A DNA stretch of 64,000 nt from CBDDKU01 sp965230375 (GTDB lineage Bacteria; Bacteroidota; Bacteroidia; Flavobacteriales_D; Cryomorphaceae). The stretch is taken from assembly GCA_965230375.1 (NCBI GenBank), contig CBDDKU010000029.1:84045-148044 (forward strand). Reading direction: 5' to 3'. The notes under the pieces are model-generated. The model was not told where the DNA came from. It made no database searches and saw nothing but the letters and a program-made list of their open reading frames with translations. Position numbers and translations under genes: made by a program. Numbering within the stretch: the first letter of the stretch is position 1; every line of letters begins with the position of its first letter. Below, piece after piece: positions 52,156-61,430 of this stretch.

Positions 52156-52377
52156 ATGTATTGGACACTAGAACTTGCATCTTATCTTGAAGACGCTCCA
52201 TGGCCGGCTACTAAAGACGAATTGATCGACTTTGCCATGAGAACTGGTGCGCCGCTTGAAGTGGTTGAGAACCTGCAGGAGATTGAAGAGATTGGAGAGG
52301 TGTATGAAACAATTGAAGACATTTGGCCAGATTATCCAACAAAAGAAGACTTCTTCTTCAATGAAGATGAATATTGA
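52156..52377 (+). CDS. Small acidic protein, DUF2795-like
   Basis: A 73-residue acidic protein: MYWTLELASYLEDAPWPATK, then DELIDFAMRTGAPLEVVENL and a Glu/Asp-rich tail ending KEDFFFNEDEY. The order (small hydrophobic N-terminal helix, PWPATKDELIDFA motif) matches a short family conserved across Bacteroidota and labelled DUF2795; its function is not established. It is a single-gene unit with its own promoter box and strong terminator, which suggests steady, high expression. Confidence 0.88.
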   Translation: MYWTLELASYLEDAPWPATKDELIDFAMRTGAPLEVVENLQEIEEIGEVYETIEDIWPDYPTKEDFFFNEDEY

Positions 52378-52402
52378 TATAGTCAGATAAAATTTCTTAG
52401 AA

Positions 52403-52434
52403 GGGCCGATTCACAAGAATCGGCCCTTTTTGTT
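52403..52434 (+). terminator. Intrinsic terminator after the DUF2795-like gene
   Basis: A perfect 12-bp stem (52403-52414 with 52419-52430, AAGGGCCGATTC/GAATCGGCCCTT) with ACAA loop, followed by a T tract. It is the strongest hairpin terminator in the window. Confidence 0.92.
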
Positions 52435-52528
52435 TCCAATACACACCTATTTATTTAATTGACTTTGCGCCAATGTCTTGTTAACTTTCGGGCTTCGGCT
52501 TCATGCCGAAAACCGATCAGAAAAAAGT

Positions 52529-55500
52529 ATGCTAGCGAAGACACCAACTACGACCATTGGACAGTTGTTCAATTGGAAACAAGCCCTATCCCTAATTTTT
52601 TTATTCACTGCTCTGACAGGCTTTGCACAAAGTCCAGAATGGAGAAATGCCCAAGCTCCAAGCTCAGATCCGCAAATCCATCCGGCTAAATACCGGACGG
52701 TTTCCGTTGACTTTGATGAGCTTAAGAACTATCTACTCGGCGCACCAAATGTGACAACAACGTCCATTCAAGAGTCAAACTACACTTTTGAAATACCGCA
52801 TCCAGATGGAGGGTCTTGGACTTTTATTATTGCGGAATCTTCGATCATGCACCCCAATCTGCAGGCCGAGTACCCCAATATGCGAACGTTTATTGGCCAG
52901 GGAACAGGTGACTACAGGCATGCTACGGCACGTCTTGATTTCACACCAAAAGGATTTCATGGACAGGTAATTATTCCAGGGGGTACTTTTTACATCGATC
53001 CGTACAGTCCTGGTGTAACAGACACGTACATCTCATACACCCGAAAGGACTTCTATGCGACCAACACCAAAGTCCTGCCTTCTTGCGAGCCACAAACCGA
53101 ATCTGTGACACAAGACCCAAGTCTCGGTATTGAATTGGGCCACCCAAAGAATAATTTGGGCGGAGATATCATTACCTCAAGTCAGGATATACTTCCACTT
53201 GCAACAAACGGAACGCAACTCCGCACTTACGACCTGGCGCTAGCCTGCACGGGTGAGTACGCCAGTTTTCACGGTGGAAATGTCACTTCTGTCATGGCAG
53301 CGTTTACCACGAGCATGAACCGCGTAAACGGTGTATTTGAAAGAGATCTGAGCTTGCAAATGATTATGGTGGATGACAATGACGACCTAATCTTCCTCAA
53401 CAGCTCAACCGACCCTTACTCAAATGGAAACGGAAGCGCCATGCTCGGTCAAAACCAAGAGACTTGTGATGATATAATCGGTTCGAGCAACTATGATATT
53501 GGACATGTCTTTAGTACTGGCGGCGGCGGTGTTGCTTACCTCGGCGCTACATGCAACAGCAACATAAAAGCTGGTGGAGTAACTGGCCAGGGAGCTCCAA
53601 TTGGAGATCCATTCGATATAGACTACGTTGCTCACGAAATGGGTCACCAATGGGGTGCAAATCACACTCAAAACAACCCTTGCAACCGAACTTCTTCGTC
53701 GGCTTACGAACCCGGATCGGCTTCTACCATTATGGGTTACGCAGGAATTTGTTCACCGAATCTTCAAAGCAACAGCGACGATCACTTCCACAATAGAAGT
53801 TACAACCAGATGTATAGCTTCTCAGTGACTGGATCTGGCGATAACTGTGCAACGACTTCATCTACTGGAAATACACCACCAACAGTGACCGTAATCTCCG
53901 GTGGGTTTTTCATACCCGTTGAAACTCCATTTGAACTAACTGCCACAGCATCTGATGTGAATGGCGATGAGCTCACCTATTGCTGGGAGCAATACGATTT
54001 GGGGCCTGCCACATCTTCAGGCGACAACGACCTGACCGATCCAAGTGGAAACGCCCCTATTTTTAGATCATGGTCTCCAACTCTTGATGATACTAGAGTC
54101 TTTCCAAGGCTTTTCAATCTGGTGAATAATTCAACTGTGATAGGTGAACACCTTCCTACATACTCTCGAGACCTGACGTTCAGATGTACGGTACGTGATA
54201 ACCGCGCTGGTGGTGGAGGTGTAAGTGACGCTGAAGTCGAATTTGAAGCAACGGACAACGCCGGACCATTTCTCGTTACATCGCCGAATACATCAACCAC
54301 TTGGAGTGGAAATTCAATTCAAATGGTGACTTGGGACGTTGCTAACACAGATCAAGCGCCGGTAAACTGTAGCACTGTCGATATTTTCCTTTCTGTTGAT
54401 GGGGGCTACACCTACCCCTTCACACTTGCTACCGATGTACCTAACTCCGGTTCGGCAGGAATAACGGTGCCCAACCTTAGCACAACATCTGGTAGGGTGA
54501 AGGTGAAAGCCCACGATAATATCTTCTTCGATATCTCGAATCAAAATATCACCATCGAGCCGGGCATCTCCTATGAATTGGATGCCGGTTTAGGGAATCT
54601 TATTTCACCAGATGGAAATGTTTGTGGTACTGAAGTGGCCACTTCATTTGAGATCATCAATTTGGGTACCGAAACGCTGACCTCGCTGAGTATTTTCTAT
54701 GAATATGTGGGTGGTCCAAGCGGCTTCGAAACCTGGACAGGTTCTTTAAATTCAGGCGAAGTTGAGACTATAGACCTTGGGAGCTTCACTCTATCTTCTG
54801 GAAGCCAGACCCTAAACATATTGCTTCTAAACCCGAACGGCCAAACAGATGAAAACGCCTTAAACAACGCGAACAGCTATGTGTTTGATGTGACTGAGCT
54901 CGAAGGAGAAGAACTTCCAATATCCAACAATTTCAGTGGTTCTTTTCCCGGATCGGGATGGAGTATAGATAACCCTGACAATTCAACCACTTGGGTTCAG
55001 GAAACTGAAACACAGAGCAACTGTGTAAACGGTAGCGTTGCGAAAATCAACTTCTACAATTACAACTCTCCCGGTGAAACCGATGATATTGTTAGCCCTC
55101 TTGTAGACCTGCTCAACGCAAATGCTCCCGAACTCAGTTTCGACTATGCTTATGCAAGATACAGCAGCAGTTTCTTCGATCGGATGCAGGTTCAAATTCA
55201 GTCAGGTTGTAACCCTGGGTGGATCACTTTGTGGGATCAATCAAATTTACAACTCGCGACAGCTGGAAGTGTGACTTCTTCATATGCCCCGAGCTGCTCA
55301 GACTGGGAATCAGTGACAATCGATCTATCAGATTACACTGGAGATATTGTTCAAATTAGATTTCGAGGGATTACCGGATGGGGAAACAATCTATACCTCG
55401 ATAATATCAATATCGAAGATGATGTAGTTCTCGACTGCGAAGGAACTCCAAACGGTTCGGCCTACGTGGATGAATGTGGCGTTTGTGATGACAATCCAGC

Positions 55501-57763
55501 GAACGACAACGAGACCTGTGCAGACTGTGAAGGAACGCCAAACGGCTCGGCTTACGTGGATGAATGCGGAGTCTGCGATGACAATCCAGCCAACGACAAC
55601 GAGACTTGCGCGGATTGCGAAGGAACTCCAAACGGATCGGCTTACGTGGATGAGTGCGGAGTCTGCGATGACAACCCAGCCAACGATAACGAGACTTGTG
55701 CTGACTGCGAAGGGACTCCAAACGGTTCGGCTTATGTGGATGAATGCGGCGTTTGCGATGATATTCCAGCGAATGACAATGAGACCTGCGCAGATTGCGA
55801 AGGAACTCCAAACGGATCGGCATACGTGGATGAATGCGGAGTCTGCGATGACAATCCAGCCAACGACAACGAGACTTGCGCGGATTGCGAAGGAACTCCA
55901 AACGGATCGGCTTACGTGGATGAGTGCGGAGTCTGCGATGACAACCCAGCCAACGATAACGAGACTTGTGCTGACTGCGAAGGGACTCCAAACGGTTCGG
56001 CTTATGTGGATGAATGCGGCGTTTGCGATGATATTCCAGCGAATGACAATGAGACCTGCGCAGATTGCGAAGGAACTCCAAACGGATCGGCATACGTGGA
56101 TGAATGCGGAGTCTGCGATGACAACCCAGCCAACGATAACGAGACTTGCGCTGACTGCGAAGGAACTCCTAACGGTTCGGCTTATGTGGATGAGTGTGGA
56201 GTTTGTGATGATAATCCAGCTAACGATAACGAGACCTGTGCAGACTGTGAAGGAACTCCAAACGGAGCGGCTTACGTGGATGAATGCGGATTTTGTGATG
56301 ATAATCCAGCAAACGACAATGAGACTTGTGCAGACTGTGAAGGAACGCCAAACGGTTCGGCTTACGTGGATGAATGTGGCGTTTGTGATGACAACCCAGC
56401 TAACGATAACGAGACTTGCGCTGACTGCGAAGGAACTCCTAATGGATCGGCTTACGTGGATGAATGCGGCGTTTGCGATGATATTCCAGCGAATGACAAT
56501 GAGACCTGCGCAGATTGCGAAGGAACTCCTAACGGATCGGCATACGTGGATGAATGCGGAGTCTGCAATGACAACCCAGCCAACGATAACGAGACTTGCG
56601 CTGACTGCGATGGAACTCCTAACGGTTCGGCTTATGTGGATGAGTGTGGAGTTTGTGATGATAATCCAGCAAACGATAACGAGACCTGTGCAGACTGCGA
56701 AGGGACACCGAATGGATCAGCTTACGTGGATGAATGCGGGGTTTGTGACGATAATCCAGCCAATGACAACGAAACTTGCGCGGATTGCGAAGGGACACCG
56801 AATGGATCGGCTTACGTGGATGAATGTGGCGTTTGTGACGACAATCCAGAGAATGACAATGAGACTTGTGCAGACTGTGAAGGAACACCAAACGGATCTG
56901 CCTACGTGGATGAATGTGGCGTCTGCGATGACAATCCAGCAAACGACAACGAGACGTGCGTTGACTGTGAAGGGACTCCAAATGGTTCGGCTTATGTAGA
57001 TGAATGTGGCGTTTGTGATGACAATCCTGCTAACGACAATGAGACTTGTCTCGACTGTGCCGGAGTGCCAAACGGTGGAGCATTCCTGGACGATTGCGGA
57101 ACTTGCGTTGGCGGCGATACGGGTATGGATCCTTGTGTAATCGGATGTACAAGCCCAACGGCATGTAATTACGACCCACTCGCCACAGTTGATGACGACT
57201 CTTGCATCGAGCCAGTTCCAAACTGCACAGAGTGCAATGACTCAAACGACGGACTTGACCTTATCGATAGCGATGGTGATGGAATCTGCGATGCCGATGA
57301 GACTACCATTTCCATAAACACGTCTGGACTAGCCGTTTGTGGGGAACGAGATGTAAACGTTTATGTACACGATCCAGTGAATGGGGCCTTGATTTCTACG
57401 TTGAACACCACACTTACTGAAGGCGATATTCTGATCGACACAGGTCTAGCTCTTGGTGAGTATGACATATTTGTCAGAGTAGATGGTTACCTGTCCATCG
57501 GCTTTGAATCTACTACACTCGACCCTGGTAGCAATGGGCTTGAGCTCACTGGTCTTATTCGCGGAGATATTAACCTGGACGATGCAATTAACATCGTCGA
57601 CATTTCGATTCTAAACGCAGCTTTCAACTCCCAGCTGGGCGATTTAAACTACAATCCTCTTGCTGACTTGGATTGTAGCGGAAGCATTAATATCGTCGAT
57701 GTATCCATCCTTAACCCCGGTTTCGGAATATTGGGAGACTACACGATCTACCTGAGTAATTAA
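52529..57763 (+). CDS. Secreted reprolysin-like metalloprotease with 18 Cys-rich repeats and dockerin-like end
   Basis: A 1744-residue exported protein. The ATG at 52529 gives a signal peptide ending LTGFAQ at about residue 35; the frame extends upstream to 52478. Residues about 225-460 form a metzincin protease domain with the zinc motif HEMGHQWGANH and Met-turn candidate ASTIMGYAG. Next come an Ig/cadherin-like part (PPTVTVISGG, ATASDVNGDELTYCWEQ) and a beta-rich module about 830-965. Residues about 969-1508 are 18 tandem 30-residue repeats, followed by a divergent unit (DCAGVPNGGAFLDDCGTC), a GCTSPTACNYDPLATVDDDSC motif, and a dockerin-like pair (GDINLDDAINIVDISILNAA and ADLDCSGSINIVDVSILNPG). 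No typical T9SS PNP-type sorting domain is seen. Single gene with terminator. Confidence 0.92.
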   Translation: MLAKTPTTTIGQLFNWKQALSLIFLFTALTGFAQSPEWRNAQAPSSDPQIHPAKYRTVSVDFDELKNYLLGAPNVTTTSIQESNYTFEIPHPDGGSWTFIIAESSIMHPNLQAEYPNMRTFIGQGTGDYRHATARLDFTPKGFHGQVIIPGGTFYIDPYSPGVTDTYISYTRKDFYATNTKVLPSCEPQTESVTQDPSLGIELGHPKNNLGGDIITSSQDILPLATNGTQLRTYDLALACTGEYASFHGGNVTSVMAAFTTSMNRVNGVFERDLSLQMIMVDDNDDLIFLNSSTDPYSNGNGSAMLGQNQETCDDIIGSSNYDIGHVFSTGGGGVAYLGATCNSNIKAGGVTGQGAPIGDPFDIDYVAHEMGHQWGANHTQNNPCNRTSSSAYEPGSASTIMGYAGICSPNLQSNSDDHFHNRSYNQMYSFSVTGSGDNCATTSSTGNTPPTVTVISGGFFIPVETPFELTATASDVNGDELTYCWEQYDLGPATSSGDNDLTDPSGNAPIFRSWSPTLDDTRVFPRLFNLVNNSTVIGEHLPTYSRDLTFRCTVRDNRAGGGGVSDAEVEFEATDNAGPFLVTSPNTSTTWSGNSIQMVTWDVANTDQAPVNCSTVDIFLSVDGGYTYPFTLATDVPNSGSAGITVPNLSTTSGRVKVKAHDNIFFDISNQNITIEPGISYELDAGLGNLISPDGNVCGTEVATSFEIINLGTETLTSLSIFYEYVGGPSGFETWTGSLNSGEVETIDLGSFTLSSGSQTLNILLLNPNGQTDENALNNANSYVFDVTELEGEELPISNNFSGSFPGSGWSIDNPDNSTTWVQETETQSNCVNGSVAKINFYNYNSPGETDDIVSPLVDLLNANAPELSFDYAYARYSSSFFDRMQVQIQSGCNPGWITLWDQSNLQLATAGSVTSSYAPSCSDWESVTIDLSDYTGDIVQIRFRGITGWGNNLYLDNINIEDDVVLDCEGTPNGSAYVDECGVCDDNPANDNETCADCEGTPNGSAYVDECGVCDDNPANDNETCADCEGTPNGSAYVDECGVCDDNPANDNETCADCEGTPNGSAYVDECGVCDDIPANDNETCADCEGTPNGSAYVDECGVCDDNPANDNETCADCEGTPNGSAYVDECGVCDDNPANDNETCADCEGTPNGSAYVDECGVCDDIPANDNETCADCEGTPNGSAYVDECGVCDDNPANDNETCADCEGTPNGSAYVDECGVCDDNPANDNETCADCEGTPNGAAYVDECGFCDDNPANDNETCADCEGTPNGSAYVDECGVCDDNPANDNETCADCEGTPNGSAYVDECGVCDDIPANDNETCADCEGTPNGSAYVDECGVCNDNPANDNETCADCDGTPNGSAYVDECGVCDDNPANDNETCADCEGTPNGSAYVDECGVCDDNPANDNETCADCEGTPNGSAYVDECGVCDDNPENDNETCADCEGTPNGSAYVDECGVCDDNPANDNETCVDCEGTPNGSAYVDECGVCDDNPANDNETCLDCAGVPNGGAFLDDCGTCVGGDTGMDPCVIGCTSPTACNYDPLATVDDDSCIEPVPNCTECNDSNDGLDLIDSDGDGICDADETTISINTSGLAVCGERDVNVYVHDPVNGALISTLNTTLTEGDILIDTGLALGEYDIFVRVDGYLSIGFESTTLDPGSNGLELTGLIRGDINLDDAINIVDISILNAAFNSQLGDLNYNPLADLDCSGSINIVDVSILNPGFGILGDYTIYLSN
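55433..57052 (+). repeat. 18 tandem 90-bp repeats (30-residue units)
   Basis: Eighteen in-frame units of exactly 90 bases inside the metalloprotease gene. Each unit starts DCEGTPNGSAY and has four cysteines in the pattern C-x12-C-x2-C-x10-C, with many Asp and Asn. Residue changes are few: N to I in units 4, 7 and 12, and single changes in units 10, 13, 14, 16, 17 and 18. Synonymous changes are frequent. Bases 55553-55854 and 55823-56124 are identical at an offset of 270, showing a three-unit duplication. The array resembles acidic, calcium-binding thrombospondin-type repeats. Confidence 0.95.
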
Positions 57764-57783
57764 GACGTTTCATAGCAGAAACT

Positions 57784-57817
57784 AGCCCCCGAGCAATTTT
57801 CGTTTGGGGGCTTTTTA
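57784..57817 (+). terminator. Intrinsic terminator after the repeat protein
   Basis: AGCCCCC at 57784-57790 pairs with GGGGGCT at 57806-57812, followed by TTTTTAT. The loop is 15 bases. The rest of 57818-57946 is the secA upstream region, with a weak TAAATTTA box at 57903. Confidence 0.8.
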
Positions 57818-57946
57818 TGTCAATTTGGCACCTACCCGTCCATGGTATTATTTATGCTTGGAGAAAGTCCCCGATTATCATGGGCTGTCTCGCCGATTTG
57901 GGTAAATTTACGCCCCCTTAAAAAAGGGTATTGAAATACAGAAAAT

Positions 57947-60900
57947 ATGCTTGGTTCTTTAACTAACACGCTTAAGAAAATATTCGGAGATAAATCTGAA
58001 AAGGACATCAAAGAAATCAGTCCTTTGGTTAAGAAGGTGAATGAAATTTTCGCCGGTCTTGAATCCGAATCCAACGACGCCTTGAGAGCGCGCACAGAAG
58101 CCCTGAAAGCTCAGATAAAAAAGGACACAGAGAAACAAGAAGAAGAGATTGCTTCACTGACCAAGCAAGTTGATGACAATCCGAAAATGGATATTGCTGA
58201 AAAAGAAGCCATTTTCAGCCAGGTTGATAAGATCAAGGAAGAAGTAGACGCGCAAATCGAAAAGACACTCTTGGACATTCTCCCTGAAGCTTTTGCTCTT
58301 GTAAAAGAAACGGCGCGCCGCTTTAAGGAGAACGATAGTTTGGAAGTGACGGCTACGGACTTCGACAAAGATCTGGCAGCCGAGCGAAGCAGCATCGAAA
58401 TCAACGGCGACAAAGCCGTGTGGCAGAGCAGCTGGCTAGCCGCAGGAAGCGAAATAAGCTGGGATATGGTGCACTACGATGTGCAGCTTATCGGTGGTGT
58501 AGCCCTTCATCAGGGAAAAGTAGCTGAGATGCAAACGGGTGAAGGTAAAACCCTCGTGGCAACCCTTCCTGTATTCTTGAACGCCCTGGCCGGAAAAGGA
58601 GTTCACGTAGTTACTGTAAACGACTACCTGGCTCGTCGTGATGCCGAGTGGATGGGCCCACTTTACGAGTTCCACGGCCTTTCGGTTGACTGTATCGACA
58701 AGCACCAACCCAACAGCGACGCGCGAAGAAAAGCCTACAAATCAGACATCACATTCGGTACAAACAACGAGTTTGGTTTCGACTACCTGAGAGATAATAT
58801 GGCGAGCTCGCCCGACCGATTGGTTCAGCGCAAGCACCACTACGCCATTGTCGATGAAGTTGACTCGGTATTGATCGACGACGCGCGTACGCCCTTGATC
58901 ATCTCTGGTCCTACCCCGAAAGGAGATCAACAATTGTTTGACGATCTCAAGCCAAAAGTAGAGAAGCTCTACACAGCTCAGCGACAGCTCGTGACCCAAT
59001 TGCTCGCCGAAGCCAAGAAAATTTTGAACGACGATTCAGCCGATAAGGAAGCAAACAACCAAGGAAACCTTTCTCTTTTCAGAGCCTTCCGCGGTTTGCC
59101 GAAAAACAAAGCGCTGATCAAGTTCTTGAGTGAGCCCGGTATCAAGCAGAAAATGCTGAAAACGGAAGCTTACTACCTCCAAGATCAGGAAAAGGAAATG
59201 CACAAGGCCGATGAAGTCTTGTACTTTACCATCGACGAGAAAACAAACTCAATCGAGCTTACGGAAAAGGGAATTGAACTCATGTCTCAAAACGTGGAAG
59301 ACGCCGAATTCTTCGTCCTTCCAGATATGAGCTCGAAAATGGTGGAGATCGAAAAAAGCGGGAAATCGGAAGAAGAAATTCTCGAAGCTAAAGACGATCT
59401 GCTCAGAAACTACAGCGTGAAAGCTGAGCGCATTCACACCATCAACCAGCTCTTGAAGGCCTACTCGCTCTTCGAGAAAGATGTTGACTACGTGGTCATG
59501 GACAATAAAGTAAAGATTGTCGATGAGCAAACGGGTCGTATCATGGATGGTCGCCGATACAGCGACGGACTCCACCAGGCACTCGAATCGAAAGAGCGCG
59601 TGAAGGTAGAAGACGCCACCCAGACATATGCCACGGTAACTTTGCAGAACTACTTCCGCATGTACCACAAGCTAGCCGGTATGACGGGTACGGCCGAAAC
59701 GGAAGCAGGAGAGCTTTGGGACATTTACGAGTTGGATGTCATGATCATCCCAACCAATAGACCAATTGCACGTGACGATCGCGAAGACAAAGTTTATAAG
59801 ACGAAGCGTGAAAAATACAACGCTGCGATCGACGAGATTGTAGAATTATCGAAAGCTGGAAGACCAGTTTTGGTCGGTACCACTTCGGTAGAAGTTTCGG
59901 AATTGCTGAGCCGAATGCTCAACTTGAGAAACATCAAGCACAACGTTTTGAACGCCAAGCTCCACGCCAAAGAAGCCGACGTAGTAGCTCAGGCTGGTAA
60001 AGCGGGTGCGGTAACCATCGCCACCAACATGGCCGGTCGTGGTACCGATATCAAGCTAGGTGAAGGCGTGAAGGAAGCAGGTGGTTTGGCCATCGTAGGT
60101 ACCGAAAAGCACGACTCCAGACGCGTTGACCGCCAGCTCCGCGGACGTTCAGGTCGTCAGGGAGATCCGGGATCTTCTCAGTTTTACATCTCTCTCGAAG
60201 ATAATTTGATGCGTCTTTTCGGATCAGATCGTATCTCGAAAATGATGGACCGCCTGGGGCTTGAAGAAGGTGAAGTGATTCAGCACTCGATGATCACCAA
60301 GTCGATTGAGCGAGCGCAGAGAAAAGTGGAAGAAAACAACTTCGGTATCCGTAAGCGACTTCTCGAATACGACGATGTGATGAACTCACAGCGTGAGGTT
60401 ATTTACAAGCGAAGACGTCACGCCCTTTTTGGCGACAGGCTTCAACTCGATATCGAGAACATGTTCCAGGACGTAGCAGAAGCCGTAGTGCGCGGAAACT
60501 ACGATACCAAGGATTACGATAATTTCAAGCTCGAGACCATCCAGTACTTTGGGATGGACGCGCCCTATACCGAAGTAGAGTTTACGTCGAAGAAAGCCGA
60601 TGAACTGATCGGTGGACTATACCAGGCCGCCCGCGACAGGTATAACACCCATATGGAAGTGATGGCTAACCGAGCGCTTCCAATCATTAAAAACGTGCAG
60701 GAATCGCAGCCGCAGTTTGAGAACATCGCCATTCCATTCACAGATGGATCAAAAGCGATGCAAGTAGTCGTAAACATCCAGAAGGCACTTGACTCTGAAG
60801 GAAGCGAAATGGCCCGCGTACTCGAAAAATCGGTTACTCTATCGATTATCGACAACGAGTGGAAAGAGCACTTGCGCGAAATGGACGACCTGCGTCAATC

Positions 60901-61288
60901 GGTTCAGAACGCCCGTTTTGAGCAGAAAGATCCACTCTTGATCTACAAGTTTGAGTCGTTTGAGTTGTTCAAGAAAATGATCGGTCGCATTAGTTTTGAA
61001 GTGATCTCATTCTTGAGCAAGGCGGGACTTCCCGAGCGAAAAGACGAAGTGAGAACCACTTCTCAAACTACCATGGTTCAGGACGATTCGAAGAAACTCC
61101 AAACCAGCCGTCCAGGCGAAGACTCTTCTGCACAGCAAGGCGGTGGAAACCGACAGCCACAAGCTCCACCCCCACCGCAGAAAGTACAGCCAGTAAGGGT
61201 TGAAAAGAAGGTAGGACGAAATGACCCTTGTCCTTGCGGAAGCGGAAAGAAATACAAACAGTGTCACGGTAAAGCCGTATCGGCATAA
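57947..61288 (+). CDS. secA: Protein translocase ATPase SecA
   Basis: A 1113-residue motor of the Sec pathway, which feeds all signal-peptide proteins here, including T9SS cargo, through the inner membrane. Motifs: GGVALHQGKVAEMQTGEGKT (Walker A), VNDYLARRDAEWMGP, IVDEVDSVLIDDARTPLIIS (DEAD), LAGMTGTAETEAGELW, ATNMAGRGTDIKLGEGV and LRGRSGRQGDPGSSQFY. The C-terminus has a Pro/Gln-rich stretch and the zinc-binding tail GRNDPCPCGSGKKYKQCHG. It is about 200 residues longer than E. coli SecA, as usual in Bacteroidota, with extra sequence near residues 60-130 and 350-450. Confidence 0.98.
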   Translation: MLGSLTNTLKKIFGDKSEKDIKEISPLVKKVNEIFAGLESESNDALRARTEALKAQIKKDTEKQEEEIASLTKQVDDNPKMDIAEKEAIFSQVDKIKEEVDAQIEKTLLDILPEAFALVKETARRFKENDSLEVTATDFDKDLAAERSSIEINGDKAVWQSSWLAAGSEISWDMVHYDVQLIGGVALHQGKVAEMQTGEGKTLVATLPVFLNALAGKGVHVVTVNDYLARRDAEWMGPLYEFHGLSVDCIDKHQPNSDARRKAYKSDITFGTNNEFGFDYLRDNMASSPDRLVQRKHHYAIVDEVDSVLIDDARTPLIISGPTPKGDQQLFDDLKPKVEKLYTAQRQLVTQLLAEAKKILNDDSADKEANNQGNLSLFRAFRGLPKNKALIKFLSEPGIKQKMLKTEAYYLQDQEKEMHKADEVLYFTIDEKTNSIELTEKGIELMSQNVEDAEFFVLPDMSSKMVEIEKSGKSEEEILEAKDDLLRNYSVKAERIHTINQLLKAYSLFEKDVDYVVMDNKVKIVDEQTGRIMDGRRYSDGLHQALESKERVKVEDATQTYATVTLQNYFRMYHKLAGMTGTAETEAGELWDIYELDVMIIPTNRPIARDDREDKVYKTKREKYNAAIDEIVELSKAGRPVLVGTTSVEVSELLSRMLNLRNIKHNVLNAKLHAKEADVVAQAGKAGAVTIATNMAGRGTDIKLGEGVKEAGGLAIVGTEKHDSRRVDRQLRGRSGRQGDPGSSQFYISLEDNLMRLFGSDRISKMMDRLGLEEGEVIQHSMITKSIERAQRKVEENNFGIRKRLLEYDDVMNSQREVIYKRRRHALFGDRLQLDIENMFQDVAEAVVRGNYDTKDYDNFKLETIQYFGMDAPYTEVEFTSKKADELIGGLYQAARDRYNTHMEVMANRALPIIKNVQESQPQFENIAIPFTDGSKAMQVVVNIQKALDSEGSEMARVLEKSVTLSIIDNEWKEHLREMDDLRQSVQNARFEQKDPLLIYKFESFELFKKMIGRISFEVISFLSKAGLPERKDEVRTTSQTTMVQDDSKKLQTSRPGEDSSAQQGGGNRQPQAPPPPQKVQPVRVEKKVGRNDPCPCGSGKKYKQCHGKAVSA

Positions 61289-61295
61289 AACGAAC

Positions 61296-61326
61296 AAGCC
61301 CCCTGAAGAAATCATGGGGCTTTTTG
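61296..61326 (+). terminator. Intrinsic terminator after secA
   Basis: AAGCCCC at 61296-61302 pairs with GGGGCTT at 61316-61322, followed by TTTTTGTTT. Bases 61327-61430 contain nothing I can identify. Confidence 0.8.
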
Positions 61327-61430
61327 TTTAACAGTGTTTCTCAATTTGCGGGATATTCTTCGACGTAAAAATCGTTATTCAGCGTAGTTAACGCATAGTG
61401 CAATCTCTGTGTTCTTGCTCCGCTTGAGAA

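Noticed and set aside
55407..56093. A 228-codon minus-strand frame rich in Arg and His within the repeats
   Set aside because: A by-product of the same repeat, with no upstream signals and no recognisable domain.
55470..56999. A 509-codon open frame in a second plus-strand frame across the repeat array
   Set aside because: It arises because the 90-bp unit has no stop in that frame and is repeated 18 times. The main frame has a signal peptide, a protease domain and conserved residues; this one has biased composition and no start context.
55433..57052. A regular direct-repeat array that could be taken for a CRISPR
   Set aside because: The units are 90 bases, contiguous, without spacers, and are translated in one frame as conserved Cys-rich protein.
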